A stretch of DNA of 64,000 nucleotides, taken from NCBI GenBank assembly GCA_025352825.1, contig JANXSG010000218.1, positions 19,833-83,832 on the forward strand, written 5' to 3'. Of this stretch, positions 15,730-24,463 are shown piece after piece (position 1 is the first letter of the stretch; each line of letters begins with the position of its first letter). The position numbers and the translations under genes were made by a program. The DNA comes from Chthonomonadaceae bacterium (GTDB lineage: Bacteria > Armatimonadota > Chthonomonadetes > Chthonomonadales > Chthonomonadaceae). The notes below the pieces were generated by a model. It saw nothing but the letters and a program-made list of their open reading frames with translations, made no database searches and had not been told where the DNA came from.

Positions 15730-16521
15730 CTAGATTCCTTTAGAGCGTAGGAACTCGAAACTTGATCTCAGGCAGTCGAATGGATCCCTGCGGCAGCTAT
15801 CTTGTTCGACAGCGTACCATTCCACACCGGCATTCTTACAGGCGGGAAGCAGCGATTCCCAATCCATATTACCCTCACCCACAGCGGCAGTATCCGGGGC
15901 TTTACCGAGTACCACTTCCATATCCTTAATGTGAATCACAGGTGTCCGGCCCTTGCATTCCGCCATCCGCCTAATCGGATTGACTCCCGCGTGATGCACC
16001 CAGTAGAGATCAATCTCCAGCTTCAGATCTGTCCCGCCATCTTCTAAAAGCACACTGTGTGGCCAGCGACGATTAGCGCCGAGCCGTTCGAACTCATGGT
16101 CGTGATTATGCACACCAAACTGAATTCCTGCTGTTTTCAATTTTGCTATCACGGGTACTGCATCATTTACAAAGCGGCTATATCCTTCAAGGCCATCCTT
16201 TGTATACGAACTCGGCAGCCCTCCGATAGCTGCGAAATTACATCCGATTTGATGATGGAATTCTATCTCCTTGTCGGTCTTGTTTGCCAGTGACTCCCAG
16301 CTTCTATGTGTCGCAATACATCGGATGCCATTGTCATCCATCATACTGCGAAAGAGGGAGGTAGTGACTGCAGGAGAATCTCCGTCCATTGCGCCAACCG
16401 CAGAAGCCTGCACGGCGGGATATCCAATGCGATGCAGCTTAACCAGGCTTTCCGATAGATCTTTTTCGGTTTTGGTGAAATCGCGTATAGTGTACATCTG
16501 AGCGGCAATTTTGGATGACAT
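15730..16521 (-). CDS. Sugar phosphate isomerase/epimerase (xylose isomerase-like TIM barrel)
   Basis: About 263 residues of the AP-endonuclease-2/xylose-isomerase-like barrel. Family hallmarks include the start IAAQMYTIRDFTKT, the metal-site HNHDHEFE with its neighbouring Glu, LEIDLYWVHHAGVNP, VIHIKDME, and the C-terminal WYAVEQDSC. These are typical of inositol or keto-sugar isomerase/epimerases (IolE/IolI-like); the exact sugar is unknown. I use the second ATG (16521) since AAGGAG is eight bases ahead of it but only one base ahead of the ATG at 16527. The gene is convergent with the FAD oxidoreductase. Confidence 0.87.
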   Translation of the reverse strand: MSSKIAAQMYTIRDFTKTEKDLSESLVKLHRIGYPAVQASAVGAMDGDSPAVTTSLFRSMMDDNGIRCIATHRSWESLANKTDKEIEFHHQIGCNFAAIGGLPSSYTKDGLEGYSRFVNDAVPVIAKLKTAGIQFGVHNHDHEFERLGANRRWPHSVLLEDGGTDLKLEIDLYWVHHAGVNPIRRMAECKGRTPVIHIKDMEVVLGKAPDTAAVGEGNMDWESLLPACKNAGVEWYAVEQDSCRRDPFDCLRSSFEFLRSKGI

Positions 16522-16584
16522 GATCATACTCCTTCAATACTAAGTTTTATCACATCAATACACCATTTACCACGAAATTTCCTA

Positions 16585-19179
16585 CTACTCCTTACTGAAA
16601 AGTAGATTTTCATCTTCATCAGAATCCACTTTCACATGATCGCCTTCTTTAAACTCTCCTTGCAGCAGCCTCTGAGAGAGCGGATCAAGAATTAGTTTCT
16701 GAATAGCCCGCTTCAGTGGGCGAGCTCCATAGACTGGATCGTAACCGGCGAGAGCCAATGATCTTTCGGCAGCCTCTGTCACTGTCAACCCAAGTTTTCT
16801 ATCCAGAAGCCGTTTACGCAGAATATTGAGCTGAATATCTACGATCTTCTTAATTTGATCGATAGAGAGACTTTGGAAAACAATAATCTCATCGATGCGG
16901 TTCAAGAATTCGGGTCGGAAGTGATTTTGGACTGACTCCATCACACGCTTCTTCATTTCCGCAGGATCTATCAGACCCATCTCTTGAATGTACTGGCTGC
17001 CAATGTTCGAGGTCATGATGATCACAGTATTTCGGAAGTCGACTGTTCTGCCCTGTCCATCTGTAAGCCGTCCATCGTCCAGGAGCTGAAGGAGAACATT
17101 GAAGACATCTGGATGCGCTTTTTCGATCTCATCGAACAGGATAACGCAATACGGCCTTCTCCGAACTAACTCTGTCAGTTGCCCCCCTTCTTCGTAACCT
17201 ACGTACCCAGGGGGCGCTCCCAACAGTCTGGAAACCGTGTGTTTCTCCATATACTCACTCATATCTATCCGAACCATGGCACGCTCATCGTCAAACAGGA
17301 GCTCTGCTAGCGCTCTAGCGAGTTCCGTTTTTCCTACTCCCGTCGGCCCGAGAAAGATGAAGCTGCCGATAGGCCGATTGGGATCGGAAAGCCCAGACCG
17401 TGATCGACGTACTGCATTCGAGACGGCTCCCACCGCTTCGTCCTGACCTATGACACGTTCATGAAGCCCTTCCTCCATCTTTAGCAGCTTCTGCATTTCG
17501 CCTTCCAGCAGCCGGCTGACAGGGATACCCGTCCACTTTCCAACGATTTCAGCAATATCGTCTGCAGTGACCTCCTCCTGGAGCATGGCTTGATCTCCCC
17601 CTTGCACACTGGTGAGTTCATTCTGTTCCTGTTCCAATCGTTTGGTGAGAGTGTGCATGTTGCCATACTGCAGCTCTGCAGCTTTGGCTAAATCACCGAT
17701 GCGTTCGGCTGCTTCTGCTTGAAGCCGTGTCTGTTCTATCTCCTGCTTAGTTCTACTGATCTTCTGAATGACCCGCTTCTCGTTTTCCCAACGCGATTTT
17801 AGTTTGCTGCTCTCTTCTCGTAGTTCTCCCAGCTCGGATTCTATTTTTTCCAGTCGCTCTATACTCGGGGCATCCGTCTCCTTTTTTAAAGCCACTCTTT
17901 CAATCTCGAGCTGCCGTATTCGACGTTCAACCACATCGATCTCAGCAGGCATAGAATCTATCTCTATACGCAGTCTGGATGCAGATTCATCCACCAGATC
18001 GATGGCTTTATCTGGAAGGAACCGATCTGTGATATATCTATTCGAAAGCACTGCCGCCGCCACCAAAGCGCTGTCCGTGATTCGTATCCCATGATGCACT
18101 TCATACTTCTCTTTGAGTCCGCGCAGTATACCGATTGTATCTTCGACACTCGGTTCGTTCACCATTACAGGCTGGAAGCGTCGTTCCAGCGCGGCATCTT
18201 TTTCAATATATTTCCTATACTCATCAAGTGTTGTGGCCCCCACACAGCGCAGCTCTCCGCGCGCAAGCATGGGTTTGAGCATATTGGAGGCGTCCATTGC
18301 ACCCTCTGCTTTTCCTGCTCCCACCAGTGTGTGCATCTCATCTATAAATAGTATGACTGCTCCAGCGCTCTCCGAAACTTCCTGAAGCACTGCTTTCAAT
18401 CTGTCCTCAAACTCACCTCGATATTTGGCGCCGGCGATTAGACTGCTGAGATCAAGGGAGATTACGAGCTTCTCTTTCAGACTCTCCGGAACATCGCCTT
18501 CTACTATGCGCTGTGCCAACCCCTCAACGATAGCAGTTTTACCTACGCCTGGTTCTCCAATCAACACAGGATTATTCTTGGTACGGCGTGATAGGACCTG
18601 AATCACTCGTCTGATCTCTTCATCACGACCTATCACAGGATCGAGTTTCTGTTTACGAGCAGCTTCGGTCAAATCACGTCCATATCTTGTAAGAGCGCCA
18701 TACTTCTCTTCCGGATTTTGATCGGTGACGCGTTTCGTGCCTCGTACATCTTTTAATGCCTGCAGTAGCAGGTCTCTGGTCACTCCCTGAGCCTTCAGCA
18801 GTCTAGCGGAAGCGCCATGCTGCTCCGCTACTATTCCCAGCAGAAGATGTTCCGTACTGACAAACTCATCTTTCATCTGTTCTGCTTCGCTGAACGCGGT
18901 GTTCATCACAGACCGAAGTCTGGGAGTGAGGCTGGAGGCGGTTTCTGCAGAACCAGATATTTTTGGAATACGTTCTAGCTCTAGTGTCAACTTATCTCTG
19001 AGCTGTGGGATGCTGACACCCAATTTCTGAAGCAGAGGAATAGTGACACCATCCTCCTGTGCGATGAGCGCCGCTAGAATATGTTCCACATCTATCTGAA
19101 CATTTTGGCTTCGCTCGGCCATGCTCTGCCCTTGCTGCACCGCTTCCTGTGCTTTAATAGTAAGCTTATCCATTCTCAT
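16585..19179 (-). CDS. clpB: ATP-dependent disaggregase ClpB
   Basis: 864 residues, the usual ClpB length. Domain order: N-terminal Clp repeat domain (1-145), first AAA+ module with Walker [10 protein letters not shown] and Walker [13 protein letters not shown], the middle coiled-coil propeller (about 405-525, rich in Glu/Lys/Arg heptads), second AAA+ module with GPTGVGKTE and [16 protein letters not shown], and the C-terminal D2-small domain ([14 protein letters not shown]). It rescues aggregated proteins together with DnaK, in the cytoplasm. The middle domain distinguishes it from ClpA. GGAGGG precedes the ATG at 19179 by eight bases, and a good sigma70 promoter lies further up; no CIRCE or sigma32-type element is visible. 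Confidence 0.97.
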   Translation of the reverse strand: MRMDKLTIKAQEAVQQGQSMAERSQNVQIDVEHILAALIAQEDGVTIPLLQKLGVSIPQLRDKLTLELERIPKISGSAETASSLTPRLRSVMNTAFSEAEQMKDEFVSTEHLLLGIVAEQHGASARLLKAQGVTRDLLLQALKDVRGTKRVTDQNPEEKYGALTRYGRDLTEAARKQKLDPVIGRDEEIRRVIQVLSRRTKNNPVLIGEPGVGKTAIVEGLAQRIVEGDVPESLKEKLVISLDLSSLIAGAKYRGEFEDRLKAVLQEVSESAGAVILFIDEMHTLVGAGKAEGAMDASNMLKPMLARGELRCVGATTLDEYRKYIEKDAALERRFQPVMVNEPSVEDTIGILRGLKEKYEVHHGIRITDSALVAAAVLSNRYITDRFLPDKAIDLVDESASRLRIEIDSMPAEIDVVERRIRQLEIERVALKKETDAPSIERLEKIESELGELREESSKLKSRWENEKRVIQKISRTKQEIEQTRLQAEAAERIGDLAKAAELQYGNMHTLTKRLEQEQNELTSVQGGDQAMLQEEVTADDIAEIVGKWTGIPVSRLLEGEMQKLLKMEEGLHERVIGQDEAVGAVSNAVRRSRSGLSDPNRPIGSFIFLGPTGVGKTELARALAELLFDDERAMVRIDMSEYMEKHTVSRLLGAPPGYVGYEEGGQLTELVRRRPYCVILFDEIEKAHPDVFNVLLQLLDDGRLTDGQGRTVDFRNTVIIMTSNIGSQYIQEMGLIDPAEMKKRVMESVQNHFRPEFLNRIDEIIVFQSLSIDQIKKIVDIQLNILRKRLLDRKLGLTVTEAAERSLALAGYDPVYGARPLKRAIQKLILDPLSQRLLQGEFKEGDHVKVDSDEDENLLFSKE

Positions 19180-19232
19180 GATTACTACCCTCCATATTCT
19201 GTAATACTTTAAATAAATATATAGATATGATT

Positions 19233-19261
19233 ATCATACCATTTGAGTGTATTGTTGTCAA
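19233..19261 (-). promoter_or_regulatory. Sigma70 promoter of clpB
   Basis: Minus strand: TTGACA (19261-19256), 17-base spacer, TATGAT (19238-19233), about 50 bases upstream of the start. This housekeeping-type promoter is notable for a heat-shock gene. Confidence 0.75.
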
Positions 19262-19366
19262 GTAATAATTATCACAACTGTTTATAAGATATGTTGCAGG
19301 TGATTTAGGGACGGACATCGAAAGTACAAATGTTCCAAAAAGAATTTTTATGGAAAGGTTAATACA

Positions 19367-19747
19367 TTGGATAAAAAGCCGATTCACACGGGAGCCGCAG
19401 TAGCTGGTTCACCATATTCACCAGGAATTGTTACTGGGAATTTAGTTTTTGTTTCTGGTCAGGTTCCCATGAATCCTGAAACAAAGGAGGTGCTTAGAAA
19501 TGATTTTGAGGGAGAAGTAAAACTCTGCATCGAAAATGTTGAGCGTGTGCTCAAAGCAGCCGGTACCGATTTGGAACACTGCGTCAAAGTAGTAGTATTT
19601 CTTGCGGATATGGATAATTTTAGTAGGTTGAATAAGATCTATAATGCTTATTTTGGAGATACCAAGCCTGCAAGAAGCTGTGTTCAGGTTGCGCGGCTTC
19701 CACTGGACGTCGATGTGGAGATTGAAGCCATAGCAACTTTAAATTAA
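19367..19747 (+). CDS. RidA family enamine/imine deaminase
   Basis: 126 residues of the YjgF/YER057c/UK114 (RidA) family, which hydrolyses reactive 2-aminoacrylate and similar enamines to keto acids. Diagnostic segments: PYSPGIVTGNLVFVSGQVP, the CVKVVVFLADMDNFSRLN helix-strand, and the substrate-binding Arg in PARSCVQVARLPLDVDVEIEAIA. Length matches the trimeric family. The start is TTG at 19367 with GGAAAGG eight bases upstream. It is a single gene divergent from clpB. Confidence 0.93.
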   Translation: MDKKPIHTGAAVAGSPYSPGIVTGNLVFVSGQVPMNPETKEVLRNDFEGEVKLCIENVERVLKAAGTDLEHCVKVVVFLADMDNFSRLNKIYNAYFGDTKPARSCVQVARLPLDVDVEIEAIATLN

Positions 19748-19880
19748 TTGATACACGAGTGAATTGATTTAAGCATTAAATCGATTTTATTAGATTATCG
19801 GTTTGGAGTTAAATTCAGCTCCGATTGCATGCAATCCTGATTACAATTCTGGAAATATTTCACCAGTAATGGTTATGATT

Positions 19881-19995
19881 TTTAGACAGGATTAACAAGA
19901 TTTATAGGATTAAAGCGGAGCTATAAATCGAACATTTACCGCTATTTCGTTCGTCACATGGTAGATAACTTAATCCTTGTAATCCTGTCTGAAAA
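19881..19995. repeat. Inverted-repeat element, family B copy 1
   Basis: The left arm (19881-19913) begins TTTAGACAGGATTAACAAGA. The right arm (19970-19995) is the inverse but lacks an internal 7-9 bases (TTAATCC..AATCCTGTCT). The same design with perfect arms occurs at 58283-58396. It sits in the 300-base gap between RidA and the convergent CBS-GGDEF gene; the rest of the gap shows no gene. Confidence 0.7.
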
Positions 19996-20047
19996 TACTC
20001 CAGTGTGATTATCGTTTTTAATCTAAGTGTGCAGCTGATTTTGATAA

Positions 20048-21628
20048 CTAAAGATTTGCTGGGGGTATTGGCCGTGAGCTCCCTGATATATCTGGAGCTA
20101 AAGTTCTTCTGAACTGAAGATTTGCTGCGGCCAGCACAGCCATTGCCACGGCTCTATGTATATCCATGTTTACAAATGCAGATCCGGCGATTGGACGAGC
20201 ATCTTCCGGAGTAAGATAGTGGCCAATAACGGTAACTAATGTACGGCCATCTTCTGTGTGGGCCGTAAGTACTTCATTTAGTCTGAGATCGTGCTCAGGC
20301 GGCAGCGCTTGACGGTATGCAGCTATAGTCGTTTCCGCCACAAGTTTTTTTAGGCCAGAAGAATCTGCTTTTCGGCAAAGTTCACCTGTATATATATTAC
20401 CTAACTGTTCTTCAGAATGATGGGATATATTATGATCTGATAAAGTATCCGGTTGCGTTCGTATAAGGTGTGTATCGCGAACTATAGCCTGGCTCGCTGC
20501 GGTTCTATTATCCTCGAGAGCGACCAAAACTTTCGTCAGTTTTCCCTCATCAGAAATCGATATTCTCGACAGATGGAGGAAGTCTGAGTGTACAATTCTT
20601 TTTGTCATATCTTGTGGAACTGGGTTAAACTCGCTGAGACTAAAAGGAGGCTGTGCGATTAAATCTCCTTCAGCGGCACTATTAATATTTTCATTTGCTT
20701 GTCTGATGGCGTTGAATAAAGGTGTAAAAGTACCTTCCTTATCATCCTGTTGTTTTGCTTCACTCTCCTGATGAACTTCTTGAAACTGTTGATAATTTAC
20801 TGCCTTTGTTGTTTTCTTCAGTAGGCAGTCTCGACTGGCGAGATTAATTAAATTGTTGAGAGTCGCTGCAAAATGAACTTGCTCACGCTCCTTGGTGCGT
20901 CTTCCTCCGCGCATTCCTATCGATATTGATATTGAATCTCCACATGCGTCTAAAACACGCAAACTGGCTATTTCCTGCGAAATAGCTTTAGACAGTGAAT
21001 TAGAATCCGATACAGCACGTATGGTAGCGATACAAAACTCATCGCCCCCATATCTGCAAACAAGGTCTAAAGAAGCATCCGTGGTATCACGCAGCACATT
21101 CGAAACGTTTCTTAGAACAGTGTCTCCCACTACATGCCCATATCGCTTATTAAATAGGCCAAAGCCGTCTATGTCCAGGAAAAGTATGGTGATTTCGTGT
21201 CCTGAACGCAGTTTTTCTATCGCCCATTCACGCATACTGTCCGACCACAAAAGTTCTGTGAGTGGATCTGTGGCGCGGCGTAATTCTGCCAAAAGATCTG
21301 AGTTTGAAATAACACCTAATAGATCGCCCTCATCCGTCAATACAGGTATTCGACCCAGCTCTTCCCGCATCATCTGCTCTGCAGCATCGCGCAAATTCAT
21401 TGTAGGGGATGCAGGATGAATATCCCTTTGCATCACTTCACTTACTTTTGTATGTAGATCAACTCCGATGAGATGCTTGTAAAGTATCATGCCAACAAGC
21501 TTGTTATTTTCGATAACTGGAATGCCATCGATATTATGGCCTCGCATTAAGAGAATAACCGTCTCAACTCGATGGGCAGGATTCACCCATACAGGATCTT
21601 TTCGGAGTATGTCGGAGATAGTTTTCAT
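20048..21628 (-). CDS. CBS-pair + GGDEF diguanylate cyclase-like protein with novel C-terminal domain
   Basis: 526 residues. Two CBS motifs (about 5-55 and 68-118) lead into a GGDEF domain (about 140-270) with an intact active-site RYGGDEF (GGDEF at 194-198) and metal-binding LDIDGF. It should make c-di-GMP in response to adenosine-nucleotide binding by the CBS pair. The inhibitory I-site (RxxD, nine residues before GGDEF) reads ASLD, so product inhibition through this site is probably lost. Residues about 280-390 look like a linker. The last 130 residues (NIYTGELCRKADSSGL to FVNMDIHRAVAMAVLAAANL) form a domain I cannot name. It is cytoplasmic with no membrane helix. Confidence 0.88.
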   Translation of the reverse strand: MKTISDILRKDPVWVNPAHRVETVILLMRGHNIDGIPVIENNKLVGMILYKHLIGVDLHTKVSEVMQRDIHPASPTMNLRDAAEQMMREELGRIPVLTDEGDLLGVISNSDLLAELRRATDPLTELLWSDSMREWAIEKLRSGHEITILFLDIDGFGLFNKRYGHVVGDTVLRNVSNVLRDTTDASLDLVCRYGGDEFCIATIRAVSDSNSLSKAISQEIASLRVLDACGDSISISIGMRGGRRTKEREQVHFAATLNNLINLASRDCLLKKTTKAVNYQQFQEVHQESEAKQQDDKEGTFTPLFNAIRQANENINSAAEGDLIAQPPFSLSEFNPVPQDMTKRIVHSDFLHLSRISISDEGKLTKVLVALEDNRTAASQAIVRDTHLIRTQPDTLSDHNISHHSEEQLGNIYTGELCRKADSSGLKKLVAETTIAAYRQALPPEHDLRLNEVLTAHTEDGRTLVTVIGHYLTPEDARPIAGSAFVNMDIHRAVAMAVLAAANLQFRRTLAPDISGSSRPIPPANL

Positions 21629-21722
21629 AATGGCTTTAGTAAGCTCCGTGGAAGAAAATAAAAAATAGTTGTCGTTTTGGTTACTACGATAGGCAATCTT
21701 TCAATTACTTCGAAAGCTTGTT

Positions 21723-22559
21723 CTACATCAATGACAGTTGAACTGCTTGTCTGCCGGCCTGCCAGAAAACACTTGGGTGATCTCGAAGTGCAACATCTAG
21801 CGCAAATGGTACTTTAGTATTTGCTCTGATTCCTGCCTGTACCGACCTTCTTGCCAGCGAAGGAGAGTTGTTCACCCGGGATAGATGCGCCAGCCAAATG
21901 GTGGAGGGGCCATCTTCTTCGAGCCGTTTCGATACAGCATCTGCACACGCTTTGTTAGATAGATGACCAGTTTCTGAAGCTACTCTTGCTTTCATTTCGT
22001 GCGTGTATGGCCCTCTTTGCAGCCAGTCGAGGTCGTGATTGGCTTCGAGTATAATCAAATCAGCTTTGGAAAGTGCAGATTGTAGTTCAACAGAACAGTA
22101 TCCAGTGTCGGTTGCATAGACTATTTTGGTATTTCCTGATTCTAATATCCATCCCACTGGTTCCACAGCATCATGAGAAACTGAAAATGAACGCACCGTG
22201 AAGCATCCAATCTCGCGTGTCTCTCCCGTTGACAGCTCCTCACAATCGTAACTAAGTTCATCTCGCGCAGCGCAAGCCTGAAGAGTAGCGGTGTTGGATA
22301 CTACTGGGGCACGAGATTTTCTGGCAATTGGCCCAAGGCCCGATGTATGGTCGGAGTGTTCGTGAGTTATTAGAATAGCGCTGAGTCCGGAGATATTGAC
22401 TCCATGCTTAGAGAACTGTGGTGAGATAGTCCTTAGCGATAGACCTGCATCAATTAAAATGTTTGTACTGCCACACTGAATCAGCATAGAATTTCCGCTG
22501 CTTCCGCTGGCAAGGCAGTGTACAGATACATCATTTGAAGGAGAAAAAGTATTTCCCAT
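21723..22559 (-). CDS. Metallo-beta-lactamase-fold hydrolase, YycJ/WalJ type
   Basis: 278 residues. VHCLASGSSGNSMLI at the N-terminus and ILITHEHSDHTSGLG carry the di-metal HxHxDH motif; further ligands are in SVSHDAVEP, YATDTGYC and ILEANHD. This layout matches the YycJ/WalJ exonuclease-like group, linked in other bacteria to DNA repair and cell-wall control. It lies 14 bases downstream of ftsY and 94 bases upstream of the CBS-GGDEF gene, all on the minus strand, so the three probably share transcripts. Confidence 0.87.
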   Translation of the reverse strand: MGNTFSPSNDVSVHCLASGSSGNSMLIQCGSTNILIDAGLSLRTISPQFSKHGVNISGLSAILITHEHSDHTSGLGPIARKSRAPVVSNTATLQACAARDELSYDCEELSTGETREIGCFTVRSFSVSHDAVEPVGWILESGNTKIVYATDTGYCSVELQSALSKADLIILEANHDLDWLQRGPYTHEMKARVASETGHLSNKACADAVSKRLEEDGPSTIWLAHLSRVNNSPSLARRSVQAGIRANTKVPFALDVALRDHPSVFWQAGRQAVQLSLM

Positions 22560-22573
22560 GTCATCATCCGCAT

Positions 22574-23470
22574 CTATTCGAACAGGCTGTTGATAAAAGA
22601 AGTAGGATTAAAAACTTCAAGATCGTCCATCTTTTCACCAACACCGACTAATTTGATAGGAAGTCCGAGCTCATCTGCAATAGTGATCACAATTCCACCG
22701 CGGGCTGTTCCATCAAGTTTAGCGAGTGCAATACCAGTGAGGGGAACTGCAGTCATGAACATCTTGGCCTGGCTGATTCCGTTTTGACCTGTAGTAGCAT
22801 CCAGCACGAGCAGGACTTCATCTGCAGGCCGTCCTAGCTCACGTTCGGTAATACGGTTGATTTTTTTTAGCTCTTCCATGAGGTTGGCACGATTGTGGAG
22901 TCTTCCTGCGGTGTCTGCGATAACATAGTCTGCATTGCGTGCCCTAGCAGCTTTAATCGCATCAAACACGACAGCAGATGGATCTGCGCCGTCACGATGT
23001 TTCACGATTTCTGTACCCGAACGCTGTGCCCATATTTCTAGTTGATCGATAGCAGCCGCTCTAAAAGTGTCTGCTGCTGCTAATACCACTCGTTTTCCTT
23101 GTTTCTGAAGCATGTTCGCAAGCTTGGCGATAGTGGTGGTCTTGCCAACTCCATTCACTCCTACGATCAGATATAGCGTCGGCCCAGATACAGCCACTGT
23201 AAGCTTTACTGGGTGTTCGTCTGTACCCTTCTGGAGGACGGCAAACAGATCTTCCTTCAATCTCTGTACTACTTCTTTTGCAGTAGTAATGCGTTCTTCT
23301 TGTACTGCCGATTTAAGATTAGTGAGTATATCATTGGTGGTATGTACATTGATATCGCCCTGAATCATCAGCGCTTCCAGCTCTTCGAACAACTCATCAT
23401 CAACTCGTCCACGCCCTGTTAATACTTGATCAATTTTTCGTATAAAATTATTAAAAAAACCAAACCGCAT
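22574..23470 (-). CDS. ftsY: Signal recognition particle receptor FtsY
   Basis: 298 residues forming the NG domains of the SRP receptor GTPase, lacking the long acidic A domain of E. coli FtsY. Visible G-motifs: VGVNGVGKTTTIAKLANML (G1), AADTFRAAAIDQLE (the SRP-GTPase insertion box), DTAGRLHN (G3), LAKLDGTARGG (G4 TKLD variant) and VGVGEKMDDLEVFNP at the C-terminus. It docks SRP-ribosome complexes at the inner membrane. The ATG at 23470 has no clear ribosome site. It is the first gene of the ftsY-walJ-like pair. Confidence 0.96.
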   Translation of the reverse strand: MRFGFFNNFIRKIDQVLTGRGRVDDELFEELEALMIQGDINVHTTNDILTNLKSAVQEERITTAKEVVQRLKEDLFAVLQKGTDEHPVKLTVAVSGPTLYLIVGVNGVGKTTTIAKLANMLQKQGKRVVLAAADTFRAAAIDQLEIWAQRSGTEIVKHRDGADPSAVVFDAIKAARARNADYVIADTAGRLHNRANLMEELKKINRITERELGRPADEVLLVLDATTGQNGISQAKMFMTAVPLTGIALAKLDGTARGGIVITIADELGLPIKLVGVGEKMDDLEVFNPTSFINSLFE

Positions 23471-23576
23471 TTGGAAACTTTCTATGACGCTTATGCATAT
23501 TTAGATGGTGAAAATACTTGGAACATGTAGACTCTATTATAGTGTGTATCTCAGTTTACGTCAAGCAAATTTTGGT

Positions 23577-24440
23577 TCAATTTTGGAGATTGTTTTTAGA
23601 ATGCCTGCTGTTAATACTCAAACGTGCTATTTCACGTGCGCAGAGAAACATGGACAAGAGTGAAAAAATGATTAACAAATATTTATCACTAATATTAGGA
23701 ATAATAGTGAATGTAATAATCCCCCCAATAATCCCTCCAACAAGAGCTGTTCCACCATACTGTGCATCGATTAACCCCTGTTTTCCATAACTCCAGGTTG
23801 GAAGTATTGCAGCCAGTACCACCACTATCAGCGCTGTAATTACAGTATCATGCGCGGTCAATCCGAAGAGATAGTGCAAACAGGGATACAGAAGCACCCC
23901 GGTGGTAATACCAGTGAGTTGGGATAACGCACCAATAACCGCCCCAGCGGCTACTAAACGAATACCTCCTGTCCAGTGAAAATAGTAGGGGAGGTCGAAC
24001 GCAGTCATGCGAACTGTTCGGACAATGATAAAGACACATAAAAACATAGCCAATGCTTGAAATACTGATCTAGAAGGGGAGTCGGGCGAAGTTTTTACCA
24101 ATTGGGCAGAAAACAGAGCTCCCACAGTGGCTCCTGCAAAGAGCAGGAGGCCATAATACATGAGATAAAGCACAACATAATGCCCCACTGCATAGCCGAT
24201 TACTGTAGTGAGAGAAGCTGCCAGAGCATATCTCATGGCGGTAGCATGAGCTTTTTCTGTTTTGAATCCTAGCATCCACTCTAATGCAGGAGTGTATGCT
24301 AGATGAGCCCCTAGCCCGGCCAGAGAGGAAAGTAAGCCGACAACAGCTGCTGAGATAACCACGATCACCACCTTGATGCGGCTGATGTCTAAAGTTCGTC
24401 TGCGTCTGCCAGATGGATTGCCACTGTTATTTTGAGACAT
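23577..24440 (-). CDS. TauE/SafE family permease (sulfite/organosulfonate exporter family)
   Basis: 287 residues with about seven to eight membrane helices and the duplicated family pattern: VVGLLSSLAGLGAHLAYTP near the N-terminus and GAVIGALSQLTGITTGVLLYP in the second half. A basic cytoplasmic head (SGRRRRTLDISRIK) precedes the first helix. TauE/SafE proteins move sulfite, sulfonates or other small anions; substrate is unknown here. AAGGAC lies upstream of the ATG. It follows the M16 peptidase by 23 bases on the same strand. Confidence 0.85.
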   Translation of the reverse strand: MSQNNSGNPSGRRRRTLDISRIKVVIVVISAAVVGLLSSLAGLGAHLAYTPALEWMLGFKTEKAHATAMRYALAASLTTVIGYAVGHYVVLYLMYYGLLLFAGATVGALFSAQLVKTSPDSPSRSVFQALAMFLCVFIIVRTVRMTAFDLPYYFHWTGGIRLVAAGAVIGALSQLTGITTGVLLYPCLHYLFGLTAHDTVITALIVVVLAAILPTWSYGKQGLIDAQYGGTALVGGIIGGIITFTIIPNISDKYLLIIFSLLSMFLCAREIARLSINSRHSKNNLQN

Positions 24441-24463
24441 GGTTGTCCTTCACTGCCTCAAAG

